Source: DAOPMC01 sp035392025 (GTDB taxonomy: Bacteria; Bacillota_I; Bacilli_A; RF39; UBA660). From it: a DNA stretch of 36,115 bases. The notes under the pieces were generated by a model. It was given only the letters and a program-made list of their open reading frames with translations. It was not told the DNA's origin and made no database searches. A program made the translations under genes and the position numbers. Shown in pieces: positions 8,066 to 15,567 of the stretch (the first letter of the stretch is position 1; each line of letters opens with the position of its first letter). The DNA lies in contig DAOPMC010000010.1 of assembly GCA_035392025.1 (NCBI GenBank), forward strand, positions 1 through 36,115, given 5' to 3'.

Positions 8066-8094
8066 TTGGCAAAACTCACTATAAAGTTTATAAT
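8066..8094 (+). promoter_or_regulatory. Promoter of the lysine-tailed membrane protein gene
   Basis: TTGGCA (8066-8071), 17-base spacer, TATAAT (8089-8094). The ribosome site AGAGGTG starts 6 bases after the -10. The element lies 16 bases from the CIRCE operator of the divergent hsp20 gene. Confidence 0.7.
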
Positions 8095-8114
8095 TAATGT
8101 AGAGGTGTCGGTAC

Positions 8115-9182
8115 ATGAACAAAAGCATTAATGACAAAATCTTACCAAATATTACTATAATGTTTTTGTGTACAATACTATTAATAGCAATATTACTATT
8201 AAGCAGTTCTTATTTTTTGAACACTTTAACAAGTAGGAGAAGCATAACTCAGATGGTAGACGAAATAAACATATACGAAATACCAATAGAAAGTATTATA
8301 ACCTCTAACATCACTAACACTCCTTTAGAAAAAAATAGTAATGTTCACGATGTACTAACTTATATATCTAAAGAAAATGATATTAATATGAAATTTTTTC
8401 GTGACATATTTGATGACAATAGATTATATAACCAAATAAAAAAAGAATTATACAGTAATGCCAAACTTCTCTATAACAATAAAACTTATTTTTCAACTAA
8501 CGAATCTAACGATAATTTAATTGCCAAAATCATTAGCACTAGTGAAATAAAAAATAATGTTTCTCTTACTAAAGATGTTAAAAGTCAAATAACGACTATT
8601 CTATCTAATTTTATTTATAATGCTGATATTATGATGAATACTAACAATGAAAATATAGAAATATTGTATAATCCTTCTTTCATTATAATTTTTGTAACAA
8701 TAATGATTTCATGTATGCTTGGTCTTATATTAATTAACAAAAATATTAACACACCTCTATATTATTTATCTACTATATGTTTATATGTTTCTGTACTTAT
8801 AATAATTTATGCTTTTATTCAGAAAGCATTGATAATGGGCTTGCAATGGTTAATTAACAACTATAATTATAAGGCAAATGCCATAAGTAGTAGTATGTTT
8901 GTTGCAATGATTGAAATAGGAGTATCTTTATTATTATTGGCGTTGATTAATAGAATTATTAGTAAAGAAAAGTTTAAAAGTAACTTTTTATCTTGTAAGA
9001 AAAAAAGAAAAAAGAAAAAGAAATCAAAAAGAAAAACTAATAAAGCAAAAACATATAAAACTAAAAAAGCAAGCAAAAAGAAAAAAAGTATTAAAAAAAT
9101 GCTTAAATATGTCAAATATAAAATTAAAACTATAATTGAAAAAATTAAATTAAAAAAAGAGAAGAAAGATATCAACTCATAA
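8115..9182 (+). CDS. Membrane protein with lysine-rich cytoplasmic tail, unknown function
   Basis: A 355-residue protein that I do not recognise. One membrane helix lies at about 13-36 and is followed by a polar loop of about 150 residues, predicted outside, with many N and S. Three more helices lie at about 187-206, 215-240 and 258-281. From about 287 to the end the tail is extremely basic, more than half Lys/Arg in parts (for example KKKRKKKKKSKRK). Four helices with the N-terminus inside put the tail in the cytoplasm, where it could bind nucleic acid or acidic lipid heads; that is inference. The gene ends 11 bases inside the convergent nuclease gene. The long antisense frame over the tail is only the A-rich codons read backwards. 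Confidence 0.75.
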   Translation: MNKSINDKILPNITIMFLCTILLIAILLLSSSYFLNTLTSRRSITQMVDEINIYEIPIESIITSNITNTPLEKNSNVHDVLTYISKENDINMKFFRDIFDDNRLYNQIKKELYSNAKLLYNNKTYFSTNESNDNLIAKIISTSEIKNNVSLTKDVKSQITTILSNFIYNADIMMNTNNENIEILYNPSFIIIFVTIMISCMLGLILINKNINTPLYYLSTICLYVSVLIIIYAFIQKALIMGLQWLINNYNYKANAISSSMFVAMIEIGVSLLLLALINRIISKEKFKSNFLSCKKKRKKKKKSKRKTNKAKTYKTKKASKKKKSIKKMLKYVKYKIKTIIEKIKLKKEKKDINS

Positions 9183-9750
9183 ATTTCTTACTCTTTTTTA
9201 TTTGTTTTTTAATAAGCTTATATAATGCAAAAACAAACGCTATAATCGTTATTATTTTAATAATCAGGCTATCTGATTCTATATTATCAGACCACATTCC
9301 TAGCTTGTTTTCTTTAGCATATTCTAAATCTTTATATAAATCTTCGGTATACTTATAGTCCCCATATAAATATGCAATTTCTGCATATCCATTTTTTATA
9401 ATCTTAGATTGAAGTAAAGTATCATCAACAAATACCCATACCAAGTGTCTATTATATTTATCAAGTTTATTACTATTGTCATCATACTCTAACAATATTT
9501 GGATAGCATTTTTAAGCTCATTACAAGTATAATCACTAGCTTCTTTGCCATAAGGCTCTACTTCACCACTAATTTCCGGTGTATCTATTGCTAAAAATCT
9601 TGTTTTAAGTACTTCTCCTTTATAATTAAAATATGCTGTATCGCCATCTACACACTTATTTAAAGTAACCAATATTTTTTTTTCAGCATACACGTTACAA
9701 ATAGAAAACAAAAAGATCATTGTAATAAATATTATTTTTTTTATATTCAT
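9172..9750 (-). CDS. Membrane-anchored Staphylococcal-nuclease-like (SNase) protein
   Basis: A 192-residue protein with a signal peptide or anchor (about 5-22, ending VYA-EKK) and an SNase OB-fold domain at about 26-155. It ends in a membrane helix near 164-181 with a basic tail. Family residues are present: DGDT (35-38), the catalytic Arg in TRFLAIDTPE (Arg51 with Glu59) and the second Arg in DKYNRHL (Arg101), matching Arg35, Glu43 and Arg87 of S. aureus nuclease. It probably cuts nucleic acids at the outer cell surface, perhaps for nutrient recovery. The start ATG follows AAGGAATTAACAT, with a TGTTATACT extended -10 upstream. Confidence 0.88.
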   Translation of the reverse strand: MNIKKIIFITMIFLFSICNVYAEKKILVTLNKCVDGDTAYFNYKGEVLKTRFLAIDTPEISGEVEPYGKEASDYTCNELKNAIQILLEYDDNSNKLDKYNRHLVWVFVDDTLLQSKIIKNGYAEIAYLYGDYKYTEDLYKDLEYAKENKLGMWSDNIESDSLIIKIITIIAFVFALYKLIKKQIKKSKKFMS

Positions 9751-9800
9751 ATGTTAATTCCTTACAATATTAGTATAACATAAATACAAATTTTATAAAT

Positions 9801-9820
9801 AAAAAAAGCTAATGCTTTTT
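9801..9820 (-). terminator. Terminator of the GGDEF gene
   Basis: A stem AAAAAGC / GCTTTTT with TAAT loop overlaps the TAG stop of the GGDEF gene and is followed by T-rich sequence on the minus strand. Confidence 0.65.
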
Positions 9821-10426
9821 ATATATTCCCACAGAATTTCTTTCAACTTTGCTTTCATACAATGCCACATCAGCTCGTTTTTTAGCCGTTGGATAATCAC
9901 AATCTTCTTGATTACAAAAAGCTATACCAAAACTCATTGTAACTGGTTCTTGTAAACCAAATTTTATATGAACTGTATCCTCAATTTTTTCTCTTATGGT
10001 TTCCACTTTAACTTGAGCATTGTCAACATCACAGTTTTTGAGTAACATTTGGAACTCATCCCCACCCAATCTACCAGCGGTATCACTACCTCTAACAGAA
10101 GCCTGAAGGATTTGTCCTACCTCTATCAAAACCCTATCACCCATATCATGACCATAAGTATCATTGATTTCCTTAAAATTATCTATATCTCCTAATACAA
10201 CAGAAAATGATTCTTTGTCAGAAGTTAAACCATCTATATCTCCCCTTAATCCGCGACGATTAGGCAAGCCAGTTAATGAATCTGTAAGAGCTTTCTCACG
10301 TAATTCACCATTTTCTTTACGCAGTTTATCATTTACTTTATGCAGTGCATTTGATAATTCTATCAAATCTTCTCTACTCATATTTTCTATTTTTGCCAAA
10401 AATTCATCAGTTTTATCATTTGCCAT
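9809..10426 (-). CDS. GGDEF-domain diguanylate cyclase (cytosolic)
   Basis: A 205-residue protein made of an N-terminal helix or coiled coil (about 5-48) and one GGDEF domain. DSLTGLPNRR opens the domain, DIDNFKEINDTYGHDMGD binds the metal and guanine, and GRLGGDEF (about 119-125) is the active site. An RGSD inhibitory I-site lies exactly 5 residues before GGDEF, so the enzyme should be active and inhibited by its product c-di-GMP. There is no membrane segment or recognisable sensor domain. The ATG at 10426 follows GAGGAGAATTGTAT; the longer frame to 10432 starts with TTG too close to that site. It has its own promoter and terminator. No c-di-GMP effector or EAL gene is visible nearby. Confidence 0.9.
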   Translation of the reverse strand: MANDKTDEFLAKIENMSREDLIELSNALHKVNDKLRKENGELREKALTDSLTGLPNRRGLRGDIDGLTSDKESFSVVLGDIDNFKEINDTYGHDMGDRVLIEVGQILQASVRGSDTAGRLGGDEFQMLLKNCDVDNAQVKVETIREKIEDTVHIKFGLQEPVTMSFGIAFCNQEDCDYPTAKKRADVALYESKVERNSVGIYKKH

Positions 10427-10446
10427 ATACAATTCTCCTCGCTTGT

Positions 10447-10474
10447 ATTATACATAAATATCAATAAAAATCAA
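10447..10474 (-). promoter_or_regulatory. Promoter of the GGDEF gene
   Basis: TTGATT (10474-10469), a 16-base spacer and TATAAT (10452-10447) on the minus strand, just beyond the nrdG stop codon. Confidence 0.6.
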
Positions 10475-10477
10475 GTC

Positions 10478-11119
10478 CTATCCTAATATTTCTTTATCTA
10501 TTGCCTTTTCTCTAATTCTATCTTCATCCTCCTTTTTGTACTTCTCTGGTATCCTATATTTATTAATTACATAGTTTTTAACGTTGCCTATTTCTTGTTT
10601 TAAAGATTTCATATCTTCTTTTGTAAGAGTTGGACAAAGCGTAGTTCTTACTTGAAAATCTACATTTGACTTCTTCAAAATATTTATGGTGTTTAATACA
10701 TCTTTTGAATCAGCATTTTTACCACATATTTCTTTATACTTTTTTGATGGGGCTTTATAATCAATTGCTACATAATCAAGTAAATTTTTTTTTAAAAGTC
10801 CTTCTATAACATTAGGATTAGAACCATTAGAATCTAGTTTTACTAAAAAACCAATATTCTTTACTTTTATTATAAATCTTTCTAAGTCTTTTTGTAAAGT
10901 AGGTTCTCCTCCAGAAATCACGACACCTTCTAACATTCCACGTCTTTTTTGCAAAAAATCTAGCACTTCATTTTCATCAATAAATTGTTGAGGATTTTCA
11001 ATTAGTTCTCTATTATGGCAGTAGAAGCAGTCATAATTGCAAAAAGGTGTAAATATAACTGCTGCTAAATGCCCCGGAAAATCCACAAAAGAGTTTTTTA
11101 CTAAACCACTTATTTGCAT
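10478..11119 (-). CDS. nrdG: Anaerobic ribonucleotide reductase activating protein
   Basis: A 213-residue radical SAM activase. The cluster motif CNYDCFYC (Cys27, Cys31, Cys34; CX3CX2C) binds the 4Fe-4S cluster, and VISGGEPTLQ provides SAM contacts. It generates the glycyl radical on NrdD using SAM and an electron donor. The start ATG lies inside the last codons of nrdD (10-base overlap), so production is coupled to that of its substrate. Length and layout fit the NrdG type that goes with Thermotoga-like NrdD enzymes. Confidence 0.94.
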   Translation of the reverse strand: MQISGLVKNSFVDFPGHLAAVIFTPFCNYDCFYCHNRELIENPQQFIDENEVLDFLQKRRGMLEGVVISGGEPTLQKDLERFIIKVKNIGFLVKLDSNGSNPNVIEGLLKKNLLDYVAIDYKAPSKKYKEICGKNADSKDVLNTINILKKSNVDFQVRTTLCPTLTKEDMKSLKQEIGNVKNYVINKYRIPEKYKKEDEDRIREKAIDKEILG

Positions 11120-13206
11120 ATTTGTTCAGCTTTAATTTTGTATTTTAATCTGTCTTTGTACTCAGCTTTTTTGCCCTTGTTATAATTTTGCACTGGTCGC
11201 AAATATCCAACTACTCTACTATATACTTCTGTTGGGCATCCACATTCAGGGCACTCAAATTGCTCTCCATTTATATACCCATGCTCTTTACATATTGAAA
11301 ATGTTGGAGTAAAAGATATATATGGTAATTTATAATTAGTAAATATTTTCTTTAATAAAGTTTTAGTTATCTCTATATCATTAATTTGTTCACCAAGATA
11401 GAAATGAAGCACTGTCCCACCAGTATAAAGAGATTGTAATTCATCTTGTAAATCTAGTGTTTCAAATATATCATCTGTATATCCAACAGGTAACTGACTA
11501 GAGTTTGTATAATATGGAACATCATCTCCTGCTGTTATAATATCAGGATATTTTTCTTTATCTTTAGCCGCTAATCTATAACTTGTTCCTTCAGCCGGTG
11601 TTGCTTCTAGATTATACACATGGCCTGTTTCTTCTTGAATTTCTTGAATTTTGTTTCTCATATATTCAAGTGTATCAATTGCAAACTTTTGGCCTTTTTT
11701 AGTTGTTATGTCAGTATTATATAAATTACGGCAAGCCTCATTCATTCCAATTAACCCAATAGTATTAAAATGATTAAACCAATATTCTCCAGTTTTTTCC
11801 TTAACACCTTTTAAGTAATTTCTTGAGTATGGATACAATCCTTTTTCAGTTTGCTCTTCAATAACTTTTCTTTTTAGTTCAAGACTTTCTTTGGCAATTT
11901 CCATTTGCTCCCATAACATAATTTTAAATTCACTTAAACTTTTAGCAAGATATCCAAGTCTTGGTAAATTAATTGTAACAACTCCAATTGACCCAGTAAG
12001 AGGATTTGATCCAAATAATCCACCTCCTCTTTTTCTAAGTTCTTTTGTATCAAGTCTTAGTCTACAGCACATAGATAGTGCATCTTCTGGAGATAAATCA
12101 CTATTAATATAATTTGAGAAATATGGTATTCCATATTTACAAGTCATTTCCATTATTTTATTAGTAACTGGACTATTCCACTCAAAATCTTTTGTTATAT
12201 TGATTGTTGGTATTGGAAACGTAAATACTCTGCCTTTAGCATCTCCTTCTTGCATTACTTCACAAAATGCTAAATTTATTATATCCATTTCATTTTGAAA
12301 ATCGCCATACTTATCAGGTTTAATTTCTCCACCCACAATAACATATTCATCTTTTAAGGTACGAGGAACTTTAATATCAAATGTTAAATTAGAGAAAGGG
12401 CATTGAAAGCCTACTCTAGTTGGCACATTTAAGTTAAATATAAATTCTTGTATTGCTTGTTTTACTTGTTTATAAGTCATTTTATCATATTTTACAAACG
12501 GTGCACAGTAAGTATCAAATGAACTCCAAGCTTGAGCTCCAGCTGTTTCTCCTTGCGTTGTAAAAGTTGAGTTAACAACTTGGCCTAAAAATGCTCTTAA
12601 ATGCTTTGCAGGCTTACTTTCTACTTTTCCCGGAACTCCACCAAATCCATTAACTAATAATTGTTTTAAATCCCATCCAGCACAATATGGTCCAAAGAAT
12701 CCTAGGTCATGTAAGTGCATATCACCACTTTCATGAGCTTTTCTAATTTTAGCAGGATAAATTTCATGTAACCAATAATTTTTTGTAAATGCTTCTCTTA
12801 CATAATTATTAAGTCCATTAATTGATTTTGCAGTATTAGCATTTTCATTTATTCGCCAATCCATATCTTTTAGGTAATTTGAAAACATTTCAATAGTTGC
12901 CCCAATCAAAGCATTATTTTCTCTTGCTGATCTTCTTTTCTCACGATACAAAATATATGCTTTAGCTGTTTTAGCATGTCCTCTTTCTATTAAAACTTTT
13001 TCTACTATATCTTGAATTGCTTCAACTTCAGCAATTCCACCCGGAAACTTTTCTTCAGCCATTTTAACAACTTCATCTGCTATCTGAATAGTTGTCTCAA
13101 AATCGTCTCCTCCTACTTCTTTAACAGCCTTAAATATTGCTATTTGAATTTTTTCAGGTCTAAATGGAACTACCGTTCCGTCTCTTTTAATAATTTTTTT
13201 AATCAT
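11110..13206 (-). CDS. nrdD: Anaerobic (class III) ribonucleoside-triphosphate reductase
   Basis: A 698-residue enzyme that reduces ribonucleotides to deoxyribonucleotides without oxygen. The N-terminal ATP-cone opens with KIIKRDGTVVPFRPEKIQ. An active-site cysteine lies in GPYCAGWDL, and another cysteine region is SMCCRLRLD. Near the C-terminus are a Cys4 zinc site (CKEHG...CPECG) and the glycyl-radical loop RVVGYLRPVQNYNKGK with the radical Gly at about 667. The ATG at 13206 follows AAGGAGTAGAAAA, a better start than the ATG at 13236 that overlaps the upstream gene. It is transcribed with the inactive paralogue upstream and nrdG downstream. Confidence 0.96.
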   Translation of the reverse strand: MIKKIIKRDGTVVPFRPEKIQIAIFKAVKEVGGDDFETTIQIADEVVKMAEEKFPGGIAEVEAIQDIVEKVLIERGHAKTAKAYILYREKRRSARENNALIGATIEMFSNYLKDMDWRINENANTAKSINGLNNYVREAFTKNYWLHEIYPAKIRKAHESGDMHLHDLGFFGPYCAGWDLKQLLVNGFGGVPGKVESKPAKHLRAFLGQVVNSTFTTQGETAGAQAWSSFDTYCAPFVKYDKMTYKQVKQAIQEFIFNLNVPTRVGFQCPFSNLTFDIKVPRTLKDEYVIVGGEIKPDKYGDFQNEMDIINLAFCEVMQEGDAKGRVFTFPIPTINITKDFEWNSPVTNKIMEMTCKYGIPYFSNYINSDLSPEDALSMCCRLRLDTKELRKRGGGLFGSNPLTGSIGVVTINLPRLGYLAKSLSEFKIMLWEQMEIAKESLELKRKVIEEQTEKGLYPYSRNYLKGVKEKTGEYWFNHFNTIGLIGMNEACRNLYNTDITTKKGQKFAIDTLEYMRNKIQEIQEETGHVYNLEATPAEGTSYRLAAKDKEKYPDIITAGDDVPYYTNSSQLPVGYTDDIFETLDLQDELQSLYTGGTVLHFYLGEQINDIEITKTLLKKIFTNYKLPYISFTPTFSICKEHGYINGEQFECPECGCPTEVYSRVVGYLRPVQNYNKGKKAEYKDRLKYKIKAEQICK

Positions 13207-13235
13207 TTTTCTACTCCTTCTTTCTTTTAAAATCA

Positions 13236-14816
13236 TTAAACCATAAATTCTATATTTAATTTATTTTCTTCTATATATTTAAAAATTTTTTCAACGGCTT
13301 CTTCCCCTATTTGTACTTTGGAAATAACTCCTACCCTATTCTCCAACTTCATTCTTTCATAAATATCATCTATATCAATATAGTTGCTATAGCATTGCTT
13401 GGAGATGTTGTTATCATTAGATATTGAGAAATAGCAACAAACGTCATCATCAAATACTGGTTGTAATCTAAAATCTAAGTTATCATCATCTGACCATTTT
13501 TTAACAACCTTTTTAATTTGACTAAATATTGTCAAAGTATTATCTACACCAACTAAATTAATCATCTCTCTTAGACCACTATACCCTAATGTCAAAGTTG
13601 AAAAACCATTCTTCAATAACTTGTCTATTTTTTCTTCACTTATTCTAGCGACTGCTCCATATAAATAATGAATTGGTGAACTCATTGCCAGTGTCCCCAT
13701 AAGTGAATGATGTTTAAATGTTAATGCTTCATGGCAAAGTTCAAGTCTATCATTTAAAGTATCTATGTTATCTTGATTTATATCCGCTAAGTTAATGCTT
13801 ACAATTCCTTGATCAAACTTATAACAATTGATCATATTTTTGTTAGTAATTATCTTAATATTCAAGCCTTTTTTAATGTATTTTTTAATTATTTCATTAA
13901 AAACATTAGTCGAAAACATAAATATAAGTTTTACGTTACTATTCCAGCTACATTTCAATATTTCCTCATAAAACTTTAAATTTCTTTCTTTTGCCTCGTC
14001 TAATTCTAACATCATATTGATGCCTATGGGTTTGCCATATATGGTAACCATATTATTGAATTGAGTTAAAAGAACATTTATTCCTTGCTTTATATCATCA
14101 TCAGTTTTTAAATATTTCAATAAATGCTTAACTTCTAGAAATACATCTCCATACTGACCATTAGCCACCTCAAATGCAATTTGCGTTGATATTAAACAAG
14201 CATCTACAAAATTTTTTATTTTTGTTACTTCGTTGCCATTAACAACAGTCCCATTTATAAGCATGTCATCTAAATTAATATGTGAAGTATTAATTGATGG
14301 CTGGATAAATGTATCCATATCATTGAAATATATATATCCTTTCTCATGAGCATCCGCAATTTTTTCTGGTAATAAAACTCTTGTCGTCAAATCTTTTGAA
14401 ACCAAATCTGCAATTAAGTTTCTTTTTGTCATAACTAGATTACTTCTTTTATCCCAAGAATTACGACTTGAATTTTTTATAATTTCAAGAATAGTTCCAT
14501 CCGTAAAATTAGATTTCCTAATAAGTGCCCTAGTATAACGATATATAATGTAAACTTTAGCAAGATCATATTTTTTATAATTCATTAATTTTTCTTCAAT
14601 AATATCTTGAATATCTTCAACTAACATTCTTTTTTTATTAAGAGACTCTATATAAATTATAATTTCATTAATCTTTTTTTTGTCTAATCTTTTGTCTTCA
14701 GTTACTTGAGCATTTGCTTTCTCAATTGCAACTCTTATTTTATTACTATCATACTCAACTATTCTTCCATCTCTTTTAACTATTTTAATACTTGTTGCCT
14801 CCTTCCTATCTTGCAT
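13236..14816 (-). CDS. Truncated NrdD paralogue with ATP-cone, probably catalytically inactive
   Basis: A 526-residue protein related to E. coli/Lactococcus-type NrdD, a different subclass from the adjacent nrdD. The ATP-cone (KIVKRDGRIVEYDSNKIR at about 11-28) is intact. The core aligns by eye with E. coli NrdD through TKRNLIADLVSKD, LLPEKIADAHEKG, NLDDMLINGTVVNG and STLTLGYSGLREMINL. The first active-site cysteine (E. coli FNCMLIDL, Cys175) reads INTSHINL, that is Thr177. The protein stops before the zinc site and glycyl-radical loop. It cannot act as a normal class III enzyme; a regulatory or nucleotide-sensing role is inference. The ATG at 14816 lies 3 bases after a -10 element and lacks a ribosome site. 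A strong GGAAGGAGG lies inside the frame, 8 bases before an in-frame ATT at 14789, so the real start may be ATT. Confidence 0.82.
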   Translation of the reverse strand: MQDRKEATSIKIVKRDGRIVEYDSNKIRVAIEKANAQVTEDKRLDKKKINEIIIYIESLNKKRMLVEDIQDIIEEKLMNYKKYDLAKVYIIYRYTRALIRKSNFTDGTILEIIKNSSRNSWDKRSNLVMTKRNLIADLVSKDLTTRVLLPEKIADAHEKGYIYFNDMDTFIQPSINTSHINLDDMLINGTVVNGNEVTKIKNFVDACLISTQIAFEVANGQYGDVFLEVKHLLKYLKTDDDIKQGINVLLTQFNNMVTIYGKPIGINMMLELDEAKERNLKFYEEILKCSWNSNVKLIFMFSTNVFNEIIKKYIKKGLNIKIITNKNMINCYKFDQGIVSINLADINQDNIDTLNDRLELCHEALTFKHHSLMGTLAMSSPIHYLYGAVARISEEKIDKLLKNGFSTLTLGYSGLREMINLVGVDNTLTIFSQIKKVVKKWSDDDNLDFRLQPVFDDDVCCYFSISNDNNISKQCYSNYIDIDDIYERMKLENRVGVISKVQIGEEAVEKIFKYIEENKLNIEFMV

Positions 14817-14819
14817 CTA

Positions 14820-14828
14820 ATTATAGCA
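14820..14828 (-). promoter_or_regulatory. Extended -10 promoter of the nrd operon
   Basis: TGCTATAAT on the minus strand (TATAAT at 14825-14820). No good -35 is seen at 17 bases; the palindromic operator lies there instead. Expected transcription start is near 14813. Confidence 0.6.
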
Positions 14829-14846
14829 ACTAGTATTAAAAATAAG

Positions 14847-14862
14847 TGTTGCATTTGCAACA
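14847..14862. promoter_or_regulatory. Palindromic operator between nrd operon and Crp/Fnr-type gene
   Basis: Inverted repeat TGTTGC-ATTT-GCAACA, shaped like Crp/Fnr-family sites. It overlaps the TTGCAA -35 element of the regulator gene and occupies the -35 zone of the divergent nrd promoter. Binding by the adjacent regulator to control both genes is inference from this position. Confidence 0.65.
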
Positions 14863-14882
14863 ATTTTAAAATAAAATATAAT
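14855..14882 (+). promoter_or_regulatory. Promoter of the Crp/Fnr-type regulator gene
   Basis: TTGCAA (14855-14860), 16-base spacer, TATAAT (14877-14882). The -35 element lies within the operator palindrome, which suggests self-repression. Confidence 0.6.
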
Positions 14883-14915
14883 TAGTTAAAATATTTGACA
14901 GAATGGTGGTAAAGT

Positions 14916-15545
14916 ATGATATCAGTTTTTGAAAAAATGAGTGAAGAAGACACAAAAAAGGTAATTACCAATCTAAATTGTAGAAAAAATATTTTTAAAA
15001 AAAATAAAACAATACTCTCAAATTTAGAAAACATCGATCAAATATGTATAGTATTATCGGGAACTGCCATCATAACAAAGTATGACTATTATGGGAATAG
15101 AATAATAATAGAACATCTACAAAAAAATTCTGTTTTTGGCAAAACTTTTTCTTCAAATGATAATAGTTCTATCATTGTAGAAGCAACCGAGGACTGTGAA
15201 GTATTATTTTTAGATTATCTTACTTTTATAGAAAAAATTGCTAAGAATACTATATATAGTACAATCATCGACAATATATTGAAAATACTATCTTCTAAAA
15301 TTGAAAATAGCAACAATCGAATTGAAATACTTACGAATAGAACCATTAGAGAAAAACTTTTAAATTATTTCAAAATTATGGCAAAGGGGAACATGAACAA
15401 TACCTTTACTTTACCCTTTACTTTTACCGATCTTGCTGATTATTTAGCAATTGACAGATGTGCTATGATGAGAGAAATTAAATATTTAAAAGAGGAAAAA
15501 ATTATAAAGTGTGATAAAAGAAAAATAACATTATATGTATATTAA
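14916..15545 (+). CDS. Crp/Fnr family transcriptional regulator
   Basis: A 209-residue regulator with an N-terminal cyclic-nucleotide-binding-like beta barrel (about 10-115, with ICIVLSGTAIITKYDYYGNRIIIEHLQKNSVFG), a dimer helix at about 115-145 and a C-terminal winged helix. Its recognition region reads FTDLADYLAIDRCAMMREIKYLKEE at about 170-194. The glycine-rich cAMP pocket motif is not conserved, and there is no N-terminal Fnr-type cysteine cluster; single cysteines lie near 22, 46 and 94. It is divergent from the anaerobic reductase operon with a palindrome between them. A role in oxygen or redox control of nrdD is likely from context, but the signal cannot be read from the sequence. Confidence 0.88.
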   Translation: MISVFEKMSEEDTKKVITNLNCRKNIFKKNKTILSNLENIDQICIVLSGTAIITKYDYYGNRIIIEHLQKNSVFGKTFSSNDNSSIIVEATEDCEVLFLDYLTFIEKIAKNTIYSTIIDNILKILSSKIENSNNRIEILTNRTIREKLLNYFKIMAKGNMNNTFTLPFTFTDLADYLAIDRCAMMREIKYLKEEKIIKCDKRKITLYVY

Positions 15546-15567
15546 AAAGAGACTTATTTGTCTCTTT
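15546..15567 (-). terminator. Shared terminator of the regulator and MurF-like genes
   Basis: An 8-bp stem AAAGAGAC / GTCTCTTT with TTATTT loop, between two convergent genes. A TTTTTAAT run follows on the minus strand, so it works best for the MurF-like gene. Confidence 0.75.

Noticed and set aside
8867..9175. 102-codon hydrophobic frame on the minus strand
   Set aside because: It is the antisense reading of the A-rich lysine tail of the 8115-9182 gene; Phe/Leu-rich content follows from AAA/AAG codons read backwards, and there is no ribosome site.
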